Shown here one piece after another: positions 7,901 through 12,271 of a DNA stretch of 12,271 bases (positions are counted from its first letter, which is position 1; every line of letters starts with the position of its first letter). The stretch spans positions 1 to 12,271 of the forward strand of contig DNTA01000133.1 of the NCBI GenBank assembly GCA_003500135.1, read 5' to 3'. The stretch comes from Cytophagales bacterium. Its GTDB lineage: Bacteria > Bacteroidota > Bacteroidia > Cytophagales > Cyclobacteriaceae. Under the pieces are notes generated by a model. It was given only the letters and a program-made list of their open reading frames with translations, did not search any database and was not told the origin of the DNA. The position numbers were made by a program, and so were the translations under genes.

Positions 7901-8131
7901 TTTTATGCACCGCAAAAACATTTTGGCGGATATTTTTTCAATACGCCTGCCTTCAATATCTCAGTATTATGGGTATTTATTATACTGCTAATAGGGATAC
8001 TATATTTCGACATCCTTTCCAGGATTGTTCAATTTCTGGATTGGTTGGGCACTTATATTATTCCATTTTATGTTAAAAGGCAGAGACTTAAATTCAAGAA
8101 AATACTAAAGAAAAAATCGAATGCCCGATGA
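4967..8131 (+). CDS. Large ABCG-type ABC transporter, TerB/FHA-like N-terminus
   Basis: A 1054-residue half-transporter with ATPase and permease in one chain. Residues 1-155 form a helical region, the second part (about 95-155) resembling TerB domains. Residues 170-245 look like a degenerate FHA-type beta domain. The ATPase has Walker A GASGSGKST (291-299), signature ISGGQRKR (397-404), Walker B IMFLDE (417-422) and the switch His454. The order ATPase then membrane and the HQPS motif place it with the ABCG/White group. A C503-x2-C506-G motif follows the ATPase. Membrane helices lie near 595-612, 632-653, 679-701, 709-730, 736-758 and 998-1018. The last two are separated by about 240 hydrophilic, partly coiled-coil residues. 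The substrate is unknown. It probably acts as a dimer in the inner membrane. Confidence 0.9.
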   Translation: MNEQLLKAVTRLFAIVAKERVTEDERLKIEEFLTEHVDKSQLSEYLEIFDRYSQTRLMSKALVHAGEDEPGGIDEETQEFVIDWATIMETCKLINQEQTEYQKLFLLLKIIELILADEEVSERQNNLLFYIAKAVKIEKRWVDKLINFVMAIDVPELSDPNVLIIDDGSEEDYLKCKHIEVENITGFIAFLYLPNLETYLVKYLGISPVRLNGIPLRSRTVTVFPAGSTIRGDKLQPIFYSAVASKFKKSEEGAKLTLEARNIHYTFKSGKKGIQDVYLKETSGNLIGVMGASGSGKSTLFDLLNTKRRPTRGEVILNGHNIYNEEHEIQGLIGHVPQDDLLIEDLTVYQNLFYAAELCFKNKTKGEIKNLTNKTLQNLGLLDIQNLKVGSPLNKVISGGQRKRLNIALELIREPSIMFLDEPTSGLSSRDSENIMDLLKELTLRGKMVFVIIHQPSSDIFKMFDSLIILDENGYQIYYGDPVAAPVYFKEINNMVNRDQGACITCGNVNVEQVFNIIETRVVDEYGRFTDRRKITPKEWNEHFKKRFAMQPASIQQPQKLPPTSFEVPNKTKQYTVFSKRDILAKLSNHQYLLINLLEAPALAFLLSYFVKYFNTQSENAHYIFRENINIPTFFFMSVIVALFMGLTVSAEELIKDRKILEREKFLNLSRSSYLAAKISVLFFISIIQTLLFVWVSTQILEIRDIILSYWLTLFSLSCLANIIGLIISSAFNSAITVYILIPLILIPQLIFSGVVFPFDKLNPEITRQDKVPWFGELMASRWGFEALMVKQFMGNAYTEKTYAFDQQIAQSEYKMTYLIPELELLLEESAAAFYYGEGKIKVGQHLRVIRNEIQNELELIGQDKYTLLDKLTEAKFDSAIYKNTWQFLEVLRKMYINKYQKALYKRDSMMIAWEVDEGQEQLLSLKNRHTNARLEELAKNVITRDRIMEGENTLIRKIFPIYFPAENQSGMLDFTSHFYAPQKHFGGYFFNTPAFNISVLWVFIILLIGILYFDILSRIVQFLDWLGTYIIPFYVKRQRLKFKKILKKKSNAR

Positions 8132-8135
8132 TCCG

Positions 8136-9251
8136 CTATTCCTCGCCGGAAAGCGATTTGGCGATTGAGATATAATATTCTTTCTGGTCGTCCGGGGCAT
8201 TTTCAGAGGCCTTTAAAAAAAACTTTGAGGCCCTTTTTTTGTCTCCTATTGCTTCATATCCGCGTGCAAGGCCTACAAAAGTAGTGAAATTGTCATCGGG
8301 AAACCTTTCCCGGTTGTAAGTGAATACTTCTAGGGCCATTTCTGGTTTCCCGGCTGCAATTAATTCACGTCCATAAAAATGAATATCAGACATAGTTGCA
8401 GAAGGAAGCCTGAGAGCGCTATCCATAAGAGAGTTTGCCTCTTCTTCTCTCTCCAACGCTGCCAAGATACCGGCTTTTGTTTTTAATGTTGTAAAGTTCC
8501 TTTTACCGATGTACGGTGCCGTTATGGCCGTATTTGCCCATTCCAAGGCTTCCTCTAAATTAAATGAACGCTCGAGGCAAAAATTTGCGGCGGAATTCCA
8601 GTTAAGCCAATTAAAACCTGTTTCCCCTCTTAAATCTTCACGGAACTGGTCAACATATATCTTATTGACATCAAAAGAAATATTGAATGGAACACTAATA
8701 TCTTCCCATTGAAGCGCTAAAACTGTATGATCAGGCATGCGATCGATAAAAGAAAAAGTAAGCCAGTTATGAAAATCACTTTTCCCGGTTTCCACCATTA
8801 CTCTTAAGGCATCTTCTTTTTCATCATAATAATAGCTTCCCCATGATGAGGAGTTATTACTAAAGATGATGGTCCATTGCTCCTTTCCGGGAATCATGTG
8901 CAAACCATATTTCCCAGCTTTGATCGTTTTGCCTTCTATCTTGGCATCGTGCGAAAATTCAATGGTAGTATTTTCATTAGCGCCCGCGCGCCATGGGATT
9001 TTTTTTGCGGTTCCAAACGAGTTGTCAGCCATGCCGTATGGCACAAGTTCCCCCCATATCTGCCCTCTTCTATCTTCACCATTTGGCGCAGTGACATCAG
9101 GTGAATTATAAGTCACCTTTACCCACGCCGGACCTACATATTGTATCACAATACACTTCTGATTATCCCCACTGGGAGGCATTTGCAATGATTGGGCATT
9201 TCCATTTATTAATAAAAACAGAAAGCATAAAAGGAGCAGTGTATTTTTCAT
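8136..9251 (-). CDS. Secreted DUF2911 protein with TPR-like C-terminus
   Basis: A 371-residue protein with a clear signal peptide (1-20, ending in NAQS). Residues about 36-185 are a DUF2911 domain, recognised from GQIWGELVPYG (63-73), WRAGANENTTIEFS (87-100), the KAGKYGLHMIPG strand pair (111-122) and WTIIFSN. The family is common in Bacteroidota and has no known activity. Residues about 215-365 are helical pairs with TPR spacing (LEEALEWANTAI, KPEMALEVF, KKRASKFFLKASENAP). The product should be periplasmic or attached to the outer membrane. It converges on the ABC transporter with 4 bp between stop codons, so the two transcripts must overlap. Its 5' leader region contains the inverted repeat at 9263-9310. 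Confidence 0.88.
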   Translation of the reverse strand: MKNTLLLLCFLFLLINGNAQSLQMPPSGDNQKCIVIQYVGPAWVKVTYNSPDVTAPNGEDRRGQIWGELVPYGMADNSFGTAKKIPWRAGANENTTIEFSHDAKIEGKTIKAGKYGLHMIPGKEQWTIIFSNNSSSWGSYYYDEKEDALRVMVETGKSDFHNWLTFSFIDRMPDHTVLALQWEDISVPFNISFDVNKIYVDQFREDLRGETGFNWLNWNSAANFCLERSFNLEEALEWANTAITAPYIGKRNFTTLKTKAGILAALEREEEANSLMDSALRLPSATMSDIHFYGRELIAAGKPEMALEVFTYNRERFPDDNFTTFVGLARGYEAIGDKKRASKFFLKASENAPDDQKEYYISIAKSLSGEE

Positions 9252-9262
9252 AATAATGCATT

Positions 9263-9310
9263 TTCGGAAAAATAATAAAGATCCGGTGAACCCCGGTTTA
9301 CTTTTCCGAA
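9263..9310 (-). repeat. Nested inverted repeat upstream of DUF2911 gene
   Basis: TTCGGAAAA (9263-9271) and TTTTCCGAA (9302-9310) are perfect 9-bp inverted repeats. Between them sit CCGG (9283-9286) and CCGG (9293-9296), which can form a small inner hairpin. Read on the reverse strand, the inner hairpin is followed by a T-rich stretch, so it may terminate transcription from the upstream small gene. The outer pair could instead fold in the DUF2911 leader RNA or serve as a protein site. Confidence 0.4.
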
Positions 9311-9391
9311 TTATTTTTTGGCCTCTAAAATTACATAACCCACCCGTTTACCGATAAATCCGCATTAGTACACAGGCGATATTTGGTAGCT

Positions 9392-9568
9392 TTATTTCAG
9401 CTTTTTACCTCCAAAAACACGCAATAAATTATCCTGGGCCGTTTGTAGCGACCTTATATACTGCTGCCGGTTGGATGTATCGAAGAACTTTCCTTCCTCA
9501 GCCGCACATTCATTACGGTAATCGTTGATAAAAGCAATAGGGTAAGTAGCAAAGTATTTGTTTTTCAT
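9392..9568 (-). CDS. Small conserved-looking hypothetical protein
   Basis: A 58-residue protein starting MKNKYFATYPIAF and ending in a basic GGKKLK tail, with mixed composition (Tyr, Asn, Glu, Arg, one Cys) that looks like a real folded protein rather than a shadow frame. An ATG three codons upstream (9577) is possible. It has no signal peptide or membrane helix. It lies between two genes on the same strand, 96 bp after the type IX-secreted protein and 140 bp before the DUF2911 gene. I recognise no family. Confidence 0.55.
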   Translation of the reverse strand: MKNKYFATYPIAFINDYRNECAAEEGKFFDTSNRQQYIRSLQTAQDNLLRVFGGKKLK

Positions 9569-9633
9569 AGGCGCCATTGGTGAAAAAATTTACACATTAA
9601 AAATTAGTACGCAATTTAAATAAAAAGATTGAA

Positions 9634-9659
9634 CAAAAATTGTGCCCTTTTAATTTTTG
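9634..9659 (-). terminator. Weak terminator-like inverted repeat
   Basis: CAAAAATT and AATTTTTG form a perfect 8-bp stem around a 10-nt GC-containing loop, starting 5 bp after the stop codon of the large surface protein. The stem is almost all A-T, and the following T-run is interrupted, so termination is plausible but weak. Confidence 0.3.
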
Positions 9660-9664
9660 ATGGG

Positions 9665-12241
9665 TTATTTGTGTATGTCGACGAAACCTTTAACATTCCG
9701 ATCGGAAAACACAATGGTGTAAAAATAAGTCCCGGCGCTATGCGTGCTCCCGTCCCATTTGAAGGCAGGATCGTCTGAACGGAAAACTGTTTTGCCCCAT
9801 CGATTAACAATAATCACCTCCTGGAACTGCACATTGCAATTATCTTCAGGTATTTTTTCAACACGAAAATACCTGTTTATGGTATCATCAAGATTAGGCG
9901 TGAAAACATTAGGTATTTTTATCTCCTGATCAACCGATTTATCCTTCACCACTATGCTGAGAGGCATAGCATTGTTTTTTGGAGCGTAGCAGTTAAAATC
10001 ATCAATGATGAAATTCAGTTCGTAGGTTTGACCCGATAGATCCTCGCCCAGGTTTTCACAAATAATGGGCCACCTCAATTCGGTATCAACCTGTTCTTTT
10101 CCACGAACTTCCGAAAACTCAAACAGGCCTTCCCAGGCCTCCTGATCTTCTAAATACAGATGCAGGGAATCTCCAAAATTGTCAAATCCTATAATTGGCA
10201 GTATTAGTTCATCACCTACCTCTACTTCTATTTCACGCAGGTTTTGCTCACCGTTAATAAAAATGTTTGGCCGGACGTTTAATGGAGGCAAAACCGTGAA
10301 ATTTACTTTAACGCTGTCGGCGTTGGGCAGTTTACATTTATCAAAGTCTTCAATAATAAAGTATGCTGAAAATTCCAGAACTGAATCCTCAGGGGATACC
10401 AGATCACAATCAGGCAGCCACCTGAATGTTTGTGACAAATCGCTTCGCCCTTCCAGATCAGGGAAATTGATATTTAAAAGCTCTAAATCTGCACTGTCGG
10501 ATCTCAACTTAAGTGATAATAAATCCGTAAGATCAGCGTCTTCGCCAAGTATGTTAAGCTTTAATTCTTCTCCAACCCTTACCGACACATTTCTTTCTTC
10601 ATTACGATTATTCACTTTTACGGCTGGAAGGTTATTAGGAGGCAATTCAATATTAATGGTATAAAAAAGGGTATCTGCATGATTAAACAAACAGGCATCC
10701 TCATCTTCAATTGTCATCATAAAGGTAAACGATGTCTGTTCGGAAAAGTCATTTTCCAGGCAATTCGTGTCCCAATTTAGCTCTAATTGAATTTCTCCTG
10801 AGGTATTGGTAATGGTGTTTATCCCTATCGGGTACGAACTAATATCAAAATCAATACCGGTAATCTCATAATTGATCAACTCGTTATCCTGGTCTTCGCC
10901 GCGAATCGGTAGATTAATAACAGTGCCTTCTGCCACGTTTCTCGTATTGAATGTATTAATGGGTTGCGTGAATTCAGGGTCAAAATTTGGTGGGGGTTCG
11001 GCAATGATCGTTAGCCGCATAGTATCCTGAAGGGGCAATGGACAGGTTTCATCCTGCGCTATTACATCGATTATGTAGGGCTCATTTTCGAGATATGGAC
11101 AATCCGGAAGGCACATTTTAAAAGACAAGGAATCTTCAGGATCCTGTATTATTCCACCTTCAGTACTAAACAAGCCATCCAGTGTAGCCTCGAAATTGAC
11201 GGGCACAGCTCTTACTGTCATATTTTCATTACCATCATTGTCGAGCACTATAAAATCGATGCATTTCGTTTCTGCAAATGAAAAAACCAATGTATCGGCA
11301 TCCTCTTTAAATATGGTTTCCCCTTCTTTTTTAGACTTAATTACCGGTTTAAATCCCGGATCAGGGCAATCAATTACCAGCATTTGAAAATCCCTCCTTA
11401 CTTCACCAAGCTTTTCACCATCGCGGTATTCTTCGCAAAGAACGGAAAACACGAATAATCCTTCGCGATCAGGCGTTACAGTCAGAAATCCATTTTCATT
11501 GATTTGTAGAGGTGGGTTCCCGGGCACCTGATTATCTATTCCTATTCCATTGGTCCAGTTTACCGTGGCATAGGGCTTTCTGCTGGCAGGCGGCGCCGGA
11601 TCATCTGGCGAACTGGCACCTTTCAATGGATCTACAAGGGAATAAACCAATGAATCACCATCCACATCCTGCCCTCTGAAATCCACATAATACAATTGGT
11701 TCACACATGCGTAGTCGCTTAGTGGCGGGAAAAGCTGTGGGGTAGAGTTGATAAATGGTTCGCCATTTTTTACTACTGCGGGAAAATCAAGCAAAAAGGT
11801 CTGACCAGTAGCCTCGGGGTTAGTAATGTTGGTTATAATGTTATTTCGGCAACAACGCTCCCAAACCAGATAATATCCCTCAGGATCGTCATATGTATTT
11901 GCATTCAATTCAATGGTTGATTCGTAAACTAACCGACTGGTCACCAAACGATCGTCGGCACAAATTGGATTGGTATATGGCACAAAGGTTTCTTCAATTA
12001 GGTTCAACGTTACATTACGCATAAAAACATCATCCGATTTTCTGAAGATAGTTGCTGTGGCAAAAGGATCTTTTGCCCCAGGGTTACCATTGACCTCATC
12101 AAAATAAATGATTAGCCGTACCTGATAACGTGAATCCTCCAGATGGATCAACTCAAATTCACCACCCACAATATGGGTAGCAAACAGGCTACCGGGTATT
12201 AAAAACATCACGATGAAGAAAAAGCGTAAAAGATTTCCCAT
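9665..12241 (-). CDS. Type IX-secreted multidomain protein, type B CTD
   Basis: An 858-residue secreted protein. A signal peptide (about 1-21) ends before THIVGGEFEL, the typical mature start of a large family of Bacteroidota surface proteins. That N-terminal domain runs to about residue 295 and has paired Cys residues (for example ERCCRNN). Then come four similar modules about 115-125 residues apart with the pattern V-x-x-G-x-x-[IL]-x-L-x-I-x-G-x-D, resembling cadherin/Ig-type domains. The last 85 residues (IPNVFTPNLDD, VIIVNRWGKTVF, WDGS, AGTYFYTIVF) are the gliding-motility-associated C-terminal domain (CHU_C, type B sorting signal) that directs export through the type IX system. It is probably a cell-surface adhesin or structural protein. 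A TTG nine bases upstream keeps the frame open, but I choose the ATG at 12241. Confidence 0.93.
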   Translation of the reverse strand: MGNLLRFFFIVMFLIPGSLFATHIVGGEFELIHLEDSRYQVRLIIYFDEVNGNPGAKDPFATATIFRKSDDVFMRNVTLNLIEETFVPYTNPICADDRLVTSRLVYESTIELNANTYDDPEGYYLVWERCCRNNIITNITNPEATGQTFLLDFPAVVKNGEPFINSTPQLFPPLSDYACVNQLYYVDFRGQDVDGDSLVYSLVDPLKGASSPDDPAPPASRKPYATVNWTNGIGIDNQVPGNPPLQINENGFLTVTPDREGLFVFSVLCEEYRDGEKLGEVRRDFQMLVIDCPDPGFKPVIKSKKEGETIFKEDADTLVFSFAETKCIDFIVLDNDGNENMTVRAVPVNFEATLDGLFSTEGGIIQDPEDSLSFKMCLPDCPYLENEPYIIDVIAQDETCPLPLQDTMRLTIIAEPPPNFDPEFTQPINTFNTRNVAEGTVINLPIRGEDQDNELINYEITGIDFDISSYPIGINTITNTSGEIQLELNWDTNCLENDFSEQTSFTFMMTIEDEDACLFNHADTLFYTINIELPPNNLPAVKVNNRNEERNVSVRVGEELKLNILGEDADLTDLLSLKLRSDSADLELLNINFPDLEGRSDLSQTFRWLPDCDLVSPEDSVLEFSAYFIIEDFDKCKLPNADSVKVNFTVLPPLNVRPNIFINGEQNLREIEVEVGDELILPIIGFDNFGDSLHLYLEDQEAWEGLFEFSEVRGKEQVDTELRWPIICENLGEDLSGQTYELNFIIDDFNCYAPKNNAMPLSIVVKDKSVDQEIKIPNVFTPNLDDTINRYFRVEKIPEDNCNVQFQEVIIVNRWGKTVFRSDDPAFKWDGSTHSAGTYFYTIVFSDRNVKGFVDIHK

Positions 12242-12271
12242 AAATACCAATGTAATGATTTCAAAAATAGT

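Noticed and set aside
10179..10664. 161-residue Ser-rich open frame on the forward strand
   Set aside because: It lies antisense to the repeat modules of the type IX-secreted protein, has low complexity, and shows no protein-like motif.

Overview
The window looks like chromosomal DNA of a member of the Bacteroidota, most likely a Cytophagales-type (gliding, environmental) lineage. The evidence is a very large protein ending in a gliding-motility/type IX secretion sorting domain, a DUF2911 protein, a BatE-like TPR/SH3 protein, and a giant ABCG-type transporter of a form I associate with this phylum. Assignment below phylum level is inference; no marker gene is present.

Region 1 (about 1-3880) is the unusual part. 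It holds two converging transcription units. The forward unit runs from a palindromic operator-like element (153-187) through a small Arg/Lys-rich ORF, a NifX-like protein of the dinitrogenase iron-molybdenum cofactor family (398-745) and a COG0731-type radical SAM protein (884-1822). The reverse unit runs from a near-identical element (3487-3521) through another small basic ORF (3213-3473) and a short ORF resembling the first 30 residues of a NifX-like protein (2977-3093) to a SufB/SufD-family Fe-S scaffold protein of the short archaeal/anaerobe type (1830-2930). No SufC ATPase, SufS or SufE lies in the window. Both units thus share the order operator, small basic ORF, NifX-like sequence, Fe-S-related enzyme or scaffold. 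This suggests a co-regulated Fe-S or metal-cofactor module, possibly made by an inverted duplication. The region ends at a tRNA-Lys(UUU) gene with its terminator (3848-3956, reverse strand).

Region 2 (4019-8131, forward) holds a membrane-anchored TPR/SH3 protein resembling BatE, then a 1054-residue ABC transporter. The transporter fuses TerB-like helical, FHA-like, ATPase and membrane domains and carries a long insert before its last membrane helix.

Region 3 (8136-12241, reverse) converges on the transporter with only 4 bp between the stop codons. Read in its own direction it contains an 858-residue type IX-secreted, multi-domain surface protein, a conserved-looking 58-residue protein, and a secreted DUF2911/TPR protein. 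I see no phage, insertion sequence or CRISPR features.
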